In this document: positions 6,472-14,345 of the stretch, one piece after another
Numbering within the stretch: position 1 is the stretch's first letter
Layout of the letters: every line of letters begins with the position of its first letter
Origin: Methylococcaceae bacterium UBA1147
GTDB taxonomy: Bacteria; Pseudomonadota; Gammaproteobacteria; Methylococcales; UBA1147
DNA length: 15,854 bases
Reading direction: 5' to 3'
Assembly: GCA_002311315.1 (NCBI GenBank)
Contig: DBZZ01000019.1
Coordinates: 898-16,751, forward strand
Made by a program: the position numbers and the translations under genes
Notes under the pieces: model-generated
The model's input: the letters and a program-made list of their open reading frames with translations, nothing else
Databases searched by the model: none
Told to the model about the DNA's origin: nothing

Positions 6472-7716
6472 ATGAAAACAATAAAAGACAGAGTAGCTAA
6501 AATGTCCTTTCTGGGACTGCTACTTGCGTTGGTAACCACGAGCTTCTATGCCCCGTCAGCGATGGCGCACGGTGAGAAGTCTCAGGCTGCCTTCATGAGA
6601 ATGCGGACGATCATCTGGTATGACCTGGATTGGTCGACTGATTCCGTAGCTGTAAACGAGCAGGTAAACATCGACGGTAAATTCCACGTTTTCGCCGGTT
6701 GGCCGGAAACTGTTGCATTGCCGGATATCGCCTTCCTGAATATTGGTATTCCTGGACCGGTTTTCATCCGTTCCGAATCCTATATCGGTGGCCGTATCGT
6801 TCCTCGGTCTGTTTCCCTGAAATTGGGCTCAGATTATGAGTTCAGCGTTGTGCTGACTGCTCGCCGTCCTGGTGACTGGCACGTTCATACGATGATGAAC
6901 GTAAAAGGCGGTGGCCCGGTTATTGGCCCAGGTAAATGGGTTAACGTAACCGGTTCCATGTCTCAGTTCAAGAACCCGATCACCACGTTGACTGGCAAGA
7001 CCGTTGACATCGAAACCTTCAATGAAGGTACGATTTGGGCTTGGCATGGTCTGTGGTTTGCGGTTGGCCTGGCATGGATGGCGTACTTCTGTAAGAGCCC
7101 TGTGTTCCTGCCTCGCTGGATCATGGCTCATAGTGGCCGTCGTGCGGAACTGATCACTGATACTGACAAGAAAGTCACGATGGCTTTCATGGCCGGTACT
7201 GTCGTTTTGGTTATGTTCAGCTATGGTTCTGCAAACAGCGCCTACCCAATTACCATTCCTTTACAGGGTGGTGTATTGAGAGACATTCCTGCTCTTCCTG
7301 ACCAACGCGGTAATGTTCATGTCAAAGTGAACGGTGCTACCTACCGTGTACCAGGTCGTGCAATGTCTATGGACCTGACGATCCACAATGGGTCTGATAC
7401 CGCTGTTCAGCTGTGTGAGTTCCAGGCTGGCGCTATTCGTTTCCTCGATTCGGCTGTTTGTGAAGACGAAACGCTCTATCCTGAAAACGTATTGGCTCCG
7501 GATGGGCTAAGCAGCAGTGATAACAGTGCTATCGCACCAGATGAAACCAAAACCATTACGGTTACTGCTCAGGACGCATCCTGGGAAATCGAACGTATGT
7601 CTGACATCATTTATGATCCAGATAGCCGCTTCGGTGCCATCATCTGGTTCAATGGGGAAGACGGCAGCAGACAGTCTGCTATCCTCAATGAGCCTCTGAT
7701 TCCGGTATTCATGTAA
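6472..7716 (+). CDS. pmoB: Particulate methane monooxygenase subunit B
   Basis: The product has 414 aa: a signal peptide (1-32, ending AMA), two periplasmic cupredoxin domains, and two transmembrane helices (about 183-201 and 234-255) between them. The Cu(B) ligands are present at the same numbers as in M. capsulatus: His33 (the mature N-terminus, HGEKSQ), His137 and His139 (DWHVHTM). His72 (GKFHVF) is kept, but residue 48 is Ile (6613-6615) where M. capsulatus has His, so the bis-His site should not form as in that species. AGGAGG at 6462-6467 supports the start at 6472. An in-frame ATG at 6439 opens with the same MKTI codons, apparently a short duplication, but lacks a ribosome binding site. 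pmoB ends the operon and is followed by a palindrome and a strong terminator. Confidence 0.97.
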   Translation: MKTIKDRVAKMSFLGLLLALVTTSFYAPSAMAHGEKSQAAFMRMRTIIWYDLDWSTDSVAVNEQVNIDGKFHVFAGWPETVALPDIAFLNIGIPGPVFIRSESYIGGRIVPRSVSLKLGSDYEFSVVLTARRPGDWHVHTMMNVKGGGPVIGPGKWVNVTGSMSQFKNPITTLTGKTVDIETFNEGTIWAWHGLWFAVGLAWMAYFCKSPVFLPRWIMAHSGRRAELITDTDKKVTMAFMAGTVVLVMFSYGSANSAYPITIPLQGGVLRDIPALPDQRGNVHVKVNGATYRVPGRAMSMDLTIHNGSDTAVQLCEFQAGAIRFLDSAVCEDETLYPENVLAPDGLSSSDNSAIAPDETKTITVTAQDASWEIERMSDIIYDPDSRFGAIIWFNGEDGSRQSAILNEPLIPVFM

Positions 7717-7732
7717 GATTACATTTGTAATC
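7717..7732. repeat. Perfect palindrome abutting the pmoB stop codon
   Basis: GATTACA-TT-TGTAATC starts at the base after the TAA of pmoB. It could be a 3' mRNA-stabilising hairpin (tight 2-nt loop) or a protein-binding dyad. It has no T-tract, and the true terminator is 50 nt further on. Confidence 0.5.
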
Positions 7733-7781
7733 GGGTGGGAGGGTAATAGCTTCCGCCACATGACATCGGTAGATGTTCAAG

Positions 7782-7812
7782 AGCCTCCGGCGGTTTCGCC
7801 GGGGGCTTTTTT
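7782..7812 (+). terminator. Intrinsic terminator of the pmoCAB operon
   Basis: AGCCTCCGGCG (7782-7792) pairs along all 11 positions (one T-G) with CGCCGGGGGCT (7797-7807) around a GTTT loop. It runs into six T residues (7807-7812). This is a textbook rho-independent terminator. Between it and the promoter at 7978 I see no gene. Confidence 0.93.
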
Positions 7813-7977
7813 AATGCCTGATCGTCGAATCAAATCAATGAACGGTGTTAGGTGAGGTAGGCGGCTGTGACTTCCGCGGCCATTCATCGGTCTAATTCTG
7901 TTTCAGACGGTAAAATCGGACCCACTCGACCCAATAGAGCACGGCCTAAAACATTTTTGGCGCCGGTGTTCGGTTGA

Positions 7978-8006
7978 TTGAAACTGTTCCCTGGATCGAT
8001 CATAAT
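7978..8006 (+). promoter_or_regulatory. Candidate sigma70 promoter for the radical SAM gene pair
   Basis: TTGAAA (7978-7983), a 17-bp spacer and CATAAT (8001-8006) match the sigma70 consensus at 5 of 6 positions in each box. It lies after the pmo terminator and gives a leader of about 205 nt before the chosen start at 8220. The leader contains a GCCGG/CCGGC hairpin (about 8024-8050) and no recognised riboswitch. Confidence 0.55.
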
Positions 8007-8219
8007 GAATCCATGCGGAGAACAAGCCGGATCTGAGTATAAAAGCCGGCCGCAGGTATCGTTTTCAGCCGCCCTTTGACTCTCCAGTCCAATGCAATGT
8101 TCGGGTTGTACAAGGAGTCCGTGCGTTTCGATTGCAGCTTCGTCGAAGGTTTGGAATCGGACCCATATGCACCGTATGACAAGAATCAAACAACCAGGGT
8201 TACGACCGAAGGCCATGCA

Positions 8220-9830
8220 ATGCGCTGCCTACTGATTTACCCAAAATTCCCCAGAACCTTCTGGTCATTTGAGCGAGTCCTCGAACTGGTGGGTCGCAAG
8301 GTCCTGGTGTCGCCACTCGGGCTGCCGACTGTGGCTGCTCTTCTTCCCGACTCCTGGGAATTCAGATTGGTTGACCGTAATATCCGGGCCGTGACTGAGG
8401 ACGAATGGGCGTGGGCTGATATCGTGCTGCTATCCGCCATGATCGTTCAACGGGTCGACATGGCGGATCAGATTCTCGAGGCCAAGAAAAGGGGGAAGCC
8501 GGTTGCCGTAGGAGGACCTTATCCAACATCCGTTCCTGAGGACATGGAACGTGCCGGAGCAGACTACCTGGTGCTGGATGAAGCCGAACTCACATTGCCG
8601 TTGTTTCTGGACGCGCTGGAAAAGGGCGAAACAGGCGGCACGTTCACGGCGCACGGCGAAAAGCCCGATGTGACCTCGACCCCAGTGCCGCGTTTCGATC
8701 TTTACGAAATGGACGCCTATGACACCATGGCCCTGCAGTATTCCAGGGGCTGCCCATTTCTTTGTGAATTTTGCGACATCATTACCCTGTACGGAAGACG
8801 ACCGAGGACCAAGACGCCTCAACAGATTCTGGCCGAGTTGGATCTCCTGTACGAACTGGGGTGGCGTCGAAGTATTCTGATGGTCGATGACAACTTCATC
8901 GGCAACAAGAAAAATGCGAAGCAGATGCTACGGCAACTCCTCGAATGGCAAAAGGAGAAGGGGTTCCCTTTTACCTTCAATACCGAAGCGTCCATCGATC
9001 TTGCCGAGGACAAAGAACTGATGCGGCTGATGGTTGCCTGTAATTTCGACTCGGTCTTCATCGGTATCGAAACACCCGACGAAGCGGCTCTGACCATTAC
9101 CCGCAAGTACCAGAACACGCGGAAACCGCTCTCGGATTCGGTGCAATCCGTCATTGAGCACGGCCTTCGGCCAATGGGGGGGTTCATTATCGGCTTCGAT
9201 GGGGAGAAGCGTGGAGCCGGCGACCGAATTGTTGAATTCATCAACGACACCGCCATACCGACTGCCAATTTCAGCATGCTCCAGGCGCTGCCGAATACCG
9301 CATTGTGGGACCGGTTGAAGAAAGAGAATCGCCTTCTCGACACCGATAGCGACATCAACCAGACTTCGCTGCCCAATTATGTACCGCAACGCCCAATGGA
9401 AGAACTCGCGCATGAATATGTCGAGGCATTCGCAGCGGTCTATGATCCGGATCGTTATTTAGACCGAGTCTACCAGTGCTTTTTAAAACTCGGGCCACCC
9501 GGGAAGCAGGGGTCGAGTTCAAAGGTCGTATTTCCGTCCTGGGTCGAGATTCGTGCATTGTTGATCCTGATGTGGAGGCAAGGCGTCGTCCGGAGTACGC
9601 GATGGAAATTCTGGCACCACTTGCTCAGCATTGGGATTCGCAATGGTGTGGTTTTGCCCCACTACGTTGCGGTTTGTGCGCACTATGAACATTTTATCGA
9701 ATACCGCGACATTGTAAGGTACGAGATTGAAGGTCACATCGAGAATCTACGCATTACCGATGATGACCAGTATGTCGCCGACAATGGACTCAGTGTGCAG
9801 GATCCCGTACTGGAAACAATTGATGCCTAA
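8220..9830 (+). CDS. Cobalamin-binding radical SAM protein, DUF4070 type (HpnP-like family), paralog 1
   Basis: From the ATG at 8220 the product has 536 aa. Residues 1-140 form a B12-binding Rossmann-like domain without the DxHxxG base-off motif. The radical SAM domain follows with the 4Fe-4S motif Cys178/Cys182/Cys185 in SRGCPFLCEFCDI, then MVDDNFIGNKKNAK and GGFIIGFDGEK. The C-terminal part (about 390-536) matches the DUF4070-type tail. The order and motifs resemble the hopanoid C-2 methylase HpnP and relatives, which methylate unactivated carbon using SAM and methylcobalamin. The substrate here is not known. The frame stays open to 8076, but the extra residues have no counterpart in the paralog, so 8220 is preferred. 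The second paralog begins 20 nt downstream. Confidence 0.88.
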   Translation: MRCLLIYPKFPRTFWSFERVLELVGRKVLVSPLGLPTVAALLPDSWEFRLVDRNIRAVTEDEWAWADIVLLSAMIVQRVDMADQILEAKKRGKPVAVGGPYPTSVPEDMERAGADYLVLDEAELTLPLFLDALEKGETGGTFTAHGEKPDVTSTPVPRFDLYEMDAYDTMALQYSRGCPFLCEFCDIITLYGRRPRTKTPQQILAELDLLYELGWRRSILMVDDNFIGNKKNAKQMLRQLLEWQKEKGFPFTFNTEASIDLAEDKELMRLMVACNFDSVFIGIETPDEAALTITRKYQNTRKPLSDSVQSVIEHGLRPMGGFIIGFDGEKRGAGDRIVEFINDTAIPTANFSMLQALPNTALWDRLKKENRLLDTDSDINQTSLPNYVPQRPMEELAHEYVEAFAAVYDPDRYLDRVYQCFLKLGPPGKQGSSSKVVFPSWVEIRALLILMWRQGVVRSTRWKFWHHLLSIGIRNGVVLPHYVAVCAHYEHFIEYRDIVRYEIEGHIENLRITDDDQYVADNGLSVQDPVLETIDA

Positions 9831-9850
9831 ATCTTTTTGAGACCAAGACC

Positions 9851-11476
9851 ATGCGCTGCTTGCTCGTATATCCGAAATTCCCGAAGACATTCTGGTCGTT
9901 TGAAGCCGTTTTAGAACTCATTGACCGGAAGGTAACCCTGCCTCCATTGGGTCTGGTCACGGTGGCCGCCATGCTGCCCCAGGAATGGGAATATGAGCTG
10001 GTTGACTGCAACATCCGCCCGGTCACTGACAAAGAATGGGAATGGGCAGACCTCGTGGTTTGTTCGGCCATGGTGGTCCAGAAGGAGGATTTGTACGGCC
10101 AGATCCGGGAAGCAAAGCGACGGGGCAAGTTAGTCGCGGTTGGGGGTCCCTATGCCACCTCGGTTCCGGAAGACATGCACGAGGCCGGAGCCGATTTTTT
10201 AGTGCTCGACGAAGGCGAAATCACCATTCCATTGTTTCTCGAAGCATTGGAACGCGGTGAGACCTGCGGTGTTTTTCGCTCCGACGGGGTTAAACCGGAT
10301 GTCACCCAAACCCCGATCCCTCGGTTCGACCTGTATGAACTGGAGGCTTACGATTCATTGTCGGTCCAGTATTCTCGCGGCTGTCCGTTCCTTTGTGAGT
10401 TCTGCGACATCATCAATCTGTATGGCCGCCGGCCCCGGACCAAGACGCCCGACCAGATGATGGCGGAATTGGATACACTCTACGAAATGGGCTGGCGCCG
10501 ATGCGTTTTCATGGTCGATGATAATTTCATCGGCAACAAGAAGAATGCAAAGGGGATGCTCCGAGTCCTGCAAGGCTGGCAGGAAGATCACGGTTATCCG
10601 TTCTCCTTTATGACAGAAGCCTCGGTAGACTTGGCTCTGGACAAGGAACTCATGCGGTTGATGGTCGCCTGCAATTTTGAATCAGTCTTTCTCGGCATCG
10701 AAACCCCGGACGAAGAAAGCCTCAACCTGACCCGAAAATACCAGAATATCCGTAGCCCGCTGGCGGAATCGGTTGATACTATCATTCGGGCTGGCCTGAG
10801 GCCGATGGGCGGTTTTATTATCGGGTTTGACGGAGAAAAACCCGGCGCCGGGGAGCGGATCAACGACTTCGTGGAAGAGACCGCGATTCCTACGCCGGTC
10901 ATCAGCATGTTACAGGTCCTGCCGAATACGGCGCTATGGGACCGGTACAAAAAGGAAGGGCGACTGCTTGTTGAACAGGGAGGAGGGGACATTAACAATA
11001 CCACCCTGACCAACTTCGTTACCGAGCGCCCGGTTGATGAAATTGCCAAGGAATTCGTGCAGTCCTTCCTGACAGCCTACGATGCGAATACCTACATCGA
11101 CCGGGTCTATCGATGTTTTTTGAAACTGGGTGCCCCGGTCAAGACCCGGTCATTTCAGGGGTGGGTGATTCCAGAACTCTGCGAGATTCGGGTGTTGCTC
11201 ACGGTCATCGTCAGGCAGGGAATTTTAAGGAAAACGCGCTGGAAATACTGGCATCATGGCTTGAGCATCCTGTTCAGGAAGCCTGCCGTTCTTCGCCATT
11301 ACCTGATCCTTTTAGCGCATTATGAGCACCACGTGGACTTTCGGCATTTTGTTAGTGAGCAGATCAGGACTCAACTAGAAAACCTGGAAAGTCAGAGCAG
11401 GGAGCCGGCTCCGATGACCATGGCCCTAGCAGAGAAAGAGGTTGAAAAACTGTCAGAAGAGGCACTGATCGGGTGA
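9851..11476 (+). CDS. Cobalamin-binding radical SAM protein, DUF4070 type (HpnP-like family), paralog 2
   Basis: The product has 541 aa and begins MRCLLVYPKFPKTFWSFE, nearly identical to paralog 1. Cys178/Cys182/Cys185 of the radical SAM cluster are at the same residue numbers. The two proteins can be aligned end to end with few gaps and, by eye, well over half the residues identical. The variable parts are the region near residue 140 and the last 100 residues, including a unique acidic tail (AEKEVEKLSEEALIG). Tandem duplication with divergence is the simple reading, and separate substrates or sequential methylations of one lipid are possible. It is co-transcribed with paralog 1 and ends 30 nt before the convergent HTTM gene. 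Confidence 0.88.
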   Translation: MRCLLVYPKFPKTFWSFEAVLELIDRKVTLPPLGLVTVAAMLPQEWEYELVDCNIRPVTDKEWEWADLVVCSAMVVQKEDLYGQIREAKRRGKLVAVGGPYATSVPEDMHEAGADFLVLDEGEITIPLFLEALERGETCGVFRSDGVKPDVTQTPIPRFDLYELEAYDSLSVQYSRGCPFLCEFCDIINLYGRRPRTKTPDQMMAELDTLYEMGWRRCVFMVDDNFIGNKKNAKGMLRVLQGWQEDHGYPFSFMTEASVDLALDKELMRLMVACNFESVFLGIETPDEESLNLTRKYQNIRSPLAESVDTIIRAGLRPMGGFIIGFDGEKPGAGERINDFVEETAIPTPVISMLQVLPNTALWDRYKKEGRLLVEQGGGDINNTTLTNFVTERPVDEIAKEFVQSFLTAYDANTYIDRVYRCFLKLGAPVKTRSFQGWVIPELCEIRVLLTVIVRQGILRKTRWKYWHHGLSILFRKPAVLRHYLILLAHYEHHVDFRHFVSEQIRTQLENLESQSREPAPMTMALAEKEVEKLSEEALIG

Positions 11477-11506
11477 TTCCGGTGGTTGGGTAAGAGAGAA
11501 GGTGCT

Positions 11507-13339
11507 TCAGTCGTAGCCAAGACTGAAACGGTTGTTTTTCCAGCTGATCTTGGCGAAATTACTCCAATCGCCGCCAAGGTTGCGCTGCCGAAGGTCTTTT
11601 TTCCATTCATAGGAAACCTCGACCGGTTTTGATTTGACCCGGAACACCGTGTTCTGTGTTCCGATCCCCAGTTCGGTGGCCCAGTAAGCGGTTACCCTCT
11701 TACTTAGCCTTTCGAATTCAGACTTTTCCAGAGGCTGGTGCATCGCGATGTTTGCCCACATGGAGTGGACTCGCCCCCAGTTGGGCATTACGAATCTTCC
11801 GCTCGGATCGACGAAAGGCACCCATTGTTCGTGGCCCGTGTCATCGATGTAAGTGAATGCCGTGATTTTTTCGTAGCCGTCGAAATGGTCGTGCATGTAA
11901 AGGGAGTGGGGAGTGATCCCGAGCAGCAGATGACTTGTCGTGGTGACCAGAACGGAAAGGTCGCTGGCTAGTTCACCGGCTTGGTTGGTCCGGGTGTTGA
12001 TTCCGAATCGTCCGAGGAATCCGTAATAGACGGTTACGTTCAACTGGAGGAGAAAGACCAGTAGCAGGAATCGGCAAATGGTTCGACGATCCACTTCGCT
12101 GGCTTCTGGCGGTTCATATTGATCTGTCGGGTCATCCAACCGGCTTGCTGGTCGAACCACCTGTTGCCGGCTGCGGTCGGGATACATTCGGTGAACCAGG
12201 CTCAGGATTGCCATCAGCAGGTACAGAAAACTCGGCGGCAGGTCCCTGGATCGAAGTATTTCGAATCCGCGGTAGATGTTCCCCGTTTGGTCGACTGCAA
12301 CGAAAGGTGTCGTTGACAGGTCGCGGTATTCGCTAGGGAGAGCGGCTGGGAGTTCGGAAGCCTCCGATACCGAATGATAGCGACCGATGCCGCGTCCGTC
12401 GAAATGGTCAAGGATCATGGCTGTTCGTAAGGACCGAGTATCTTTTTTGCCGAAGTAAAAATGAATCCTGGGCTGCTGATGCCGGTATCGGTGGCCAAAC
12501 CATCGCCACCAAGCAAAGGGAACCAGGAGAATGTAGTGGGCCAGCATTCCAAGTCCGAACGGATAAATGTTCAGTGAAACCAGGATCCCCAGATGAAAAA
12601 GGCATCCCATTGTCAAAAGGGGAAGCCGGAAAGCGCGTCGATGGAAAAGAAACACGAAACACAACTGGAAAAGGATCAGGGAATACCCGACTATTTTCTG
12701 TACCGTTTCCAGGTTCAGCCACCAGTCGAGATTTATGGACGAGATGTAATAGGGTATTGTGCTTGGAACCCAGGACCCGAGTCCGTTCATCCAGAATGCT
12801 GCATGGAACTTGTGCAGTCCGGCGTCCAGATAGAGTAGGCCGAGCGAGACGCCAATCAGGATCGTGTAATGGATGACCGGTACCGTGGCATCCGGTCGGA
12901 ATCCGAGGTCGCTGGTCTGGAACCTGATTCGAAGGAGCAGGTTGTCGAAGGAGAACCTGCGTTCGGAGTTGGCGAAGATCAGCAGGAAACTGCTGCAGAT
13001 CATCAGCTGGTCAAATCCTCCGTCAAAATCATGCCACATCGGGGTTAGGGCAAGAAACAGGACCCAAAACGAATAATTGGCAATAGCAGAGGCCCGGGTA
13101 AACAGGCCGATCATCAGGAAAAATGCGGACGCTGACCAGGCCACCAGGGAAAGTGAAACGATCGGACTGGCCGGGTCCAGGTAGGGCGTTTTGTCAAAGA
13201 TGAGATGCCTGAAGTGAAACAGGAAAATGATTTCCTGGAGTGCCACTATGCCGAAGAATACCCGGAACAGGGAAAGACCAGTGGCCGGAACTCTGCGGTT
13301 AAGGCCAGATTGGATAAACGCTGTGAGACTGCATTTCAT
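11507..13339 (-). CDS. HTTM-domain (vitamin K-dependent gamma-carboxylase-like) membrane protein
   Basis: The product has 610 aa. Residues about 18-280 match an HTTM domain: GLSLFRVFFGIVALQEIIF, a FLMIGLFTR motif, LDAGLHKFHAAFWMNG (172-186) and several further helices. Residues about 292-395 (IHFYFGKKDTRSLRTAMILD ... GNIYRGFEILRSRD) resemble the DCC/DUF393 thioredoxin-like domain that is often fused to HTTM, but the D-x-x-C-x-x-C motif is missing. A further helix at about 421-437 and a soluble C-terminal domain (about 470-610) rich in aromatic residues follow. The function of bacterial HTTM proteins is mostly unknown; carboxylase activity should not be assumed. The ATG at 13339 has no clear Shine-Dalgarno. 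The gene converges with the radical SAM pair, with no visible terminator in the 30-nt gap. Confidence 0.8.
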   Translation of the reverse strand: MKCSLTAFIQSGLNRRVPATGLSLFRVFFGIVALQEIIFLFHFRHLIFDKTPYLDPASPIVSLSLVAWSASAFFLMIGLFTRASAIANYSFWVLFLALTPMWHDFDGGFDQLMICSSFLLIFANSERRFSFDNLLLRIRFQTSDLGFRPDATVPVIHYTILIGVSLGLLYLDAGLHKFHAAFWMNGLGSWVPSTIPYYISSINLDWWLNLETVQKIVGYSLILFQLCFVFLFHRRAFRLPLLTMGCLFHLGILVSLNIYPFGLGMLAHYILLVPFAWWRWFGHRYRHQQPRIHFYFGKKDTRSLRTAMILDHFDGRGIGRYHSVSEASELPAALPSEYRDLSTTPFVAVDQTGNIYRGFEILRSRDLPPSFLYLLMAILSLVHRMYPDRSRQQVVRPASRLDDPTDQYEPPEASEVDRRTICRFLLLVFLLQLNVTVYYGFLGRFGINTRTNQAGELASDLSVLVTTTSHLLLGITPHSLYMHDHFDGYEKITAFTYIDDTGHEQWVPFVDPSGRFVMPNWGRVHSMWANIAMHQPLEKSEFERLSKRVTAYWATELGIGTQNTVFRVKSKPVEVSYEWKKDLRQRNLGGDWSNFAKISWKNNRFSLGYD

Positions 13340-13411
13340 GGGATGTGTACTGGATTAGGGTGGTAGCGGACAAAGCATACCTGAACCAACGCTCTGCATC
13401 TGTTCCGAGAC

Positions 13412-14032
13412 GAAAACGGTTTTTATCAAAGAGCGAAGGATTCTGAACGCAAACTGGAGGAAATTCTACAGATGTTTGCTAGGGGTTTGCCGGCGATAGA
13501 GGCATCTGAATTGACCCACGTCGGTGTTCGATCGATTAATACGATTTGATCCGAAAGTTCTCCTCCTCATCGCCTGGGAATGCGGTCTGAACAGCCGGTT
13601 TGATGGTGAGGTAGACACCACACCGATGAACCGTACTTTAGTCCACCACCAATGCGAGGGAGACGTGATAGCTGATTCCAAAGCCATCGGCTTTTTGCGT
13701 TGTTCAGCGCAATGTTCGGGTTTATACGGCGATTGTTCAAAACGCGTCGGTCTCTACGCTGCTGGAAGCCCGGTCGTGAAGTTGATCCAGTATCCGCGAA
13801 TGGCTGTAGAGTTCGAGAGGGGTGCTGGACGTGGGGTTTGCCAAACACTTTTTGGCCCACCCCGGAGGCTGAGTCTGTTCGTGAAAGCCGTCGTATTCAT
13901 GGCTTCGGGTCTCAGGGTATTTGTCAATCAGTGTCTGATTACTCAGCTGTATCCCGATACAACCCGTTAAAGTTGTGCGTTAAGAAAACCGAATTGAGTT
14001 TCAATGGGACGTCTGATCTGCTCTACAGATGA
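13412..14032 (+). pseudogene. Decayed IS1595-family transposase
   Basis: Joined frames restore an IS1595-like DDE transposase of about 205 residues. 13412-13549 gives FYQRAKDSERKLEEILQMFA followed by ...EASELTHVGVRSINTI, the N-terminal HTH. A second frame near 13577-13615 gives ECGLNSRFDGEVD, and the first frame resumes at 13625 with DEPYFSPPPMRGRRDS (the GEVEVDESYFGPRRVRGKR region). The third frame at 13711 gives NVRVYTAIVQNASVSTLLEA, and at 13822 VLDVGFAKHFLAHPGG. A last shift leads to KKTELSFNGTSDLLYR, ending at 14032. Several in-frame stops and at least three frameshifts make it non-functional. No start codon remains (GAA in place of ATG), and terminal inverted repeats were not recognised. 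An open frame of 148 codons across it (13524-13970) is a by-product of the decay. Confidence 0.8.
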
Positions 14033-14041
14033 CTGTTACGA

Positions 14042-14240
14042 ATCGTTGGAAACGATCTGTTTCAGGCTCATTTGTTTCCAGTGACCCTTGACTGTTTGGA
14101 CAGTCCTGTCGATGGATGGGGTTGCCAGGACTCAAGCTGAAACCGGCATCGGGTTCATAGCGCTGTCTGGCAGTCGAAAAAGGCTTTTGAAGGACTGATT
14201 GGTCCCGGACGGGAACAATCGTACCGGTTCCAGGAACCGG
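14042..14240. repeat. Cluster of four palindromes
   Basis: In 200 bp lie ATCGTT-GGA-AACGAT (14042-14056), GACTGT-TTGG-ACAGTC (14090-14105), an imperfect 24-bp dyad GATTGGTCCC-GGAC-GGGAACAATC (14197-14220) and the perfect 17-bp CCGGTTCC-A-GGAACCGG (14224-14240). No coding frame is supported in 14033-14345. On the minus strand this region would be the 3' part of a transcript running from the 40-aa gene. It may be a structured RNA, a set of transcription-end hairpins, or protein-binding dyads. Confidence 0.55.
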
Positions 14241-14263
14241 GTGAGGGTTGGACTAGGAACCGC

Positions 14264-14329
14264 TTGCCTGTAGCACCAAGTGTGCTCTTGTCTAACAAGA
14301 GCACCTTAAAATACCAGTGCTACAAGCAA
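14264..14329. repeat. Nested inverted repeat downstream of the 40-aa gene
   Basis: Outer arms TTGCCTGTAGCAC (14264-14276) and GTGCTACAAGCAA (14317-14329) match at 12 of 13 positions. Inside is a perfect 9-bp stem GTGCTCTTG-TCTAA-CAAGAGCAC (14282-14304). It begins 16 bases after the stop of the minus-strand 40-aa gene and probably ends or protects its mRNA, although no run of T follows on either strand. Confidence 0.65.
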
Positions 14330-14345
14330 CCGATCTTCAGGATGA

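Noticed and set aside
8076..8219. Upstream extension of radical SAM paralog 1
   Set aside because: The 48 extra residues have no counterpart in the adjacent paralog, which begins with the same MRCLL sequence as at 8220.
8094..13722. 14-base word GCAATGTTCGGGTT shared at 8094-8107 and 13709-13722
   Set aside because: About one such match is expected by chance in a window of this size, and the flanks do not align. It is not evidence for a second copy of the transposon.
13524..13970. Open frame of 148 codons on the plus strand
   Set aside because: It crosses the transposase relic and only short parts of it match (ECGLNSRFDGEVD). The rest is out of frame with the recognisable blocks, so it is not a real gene.
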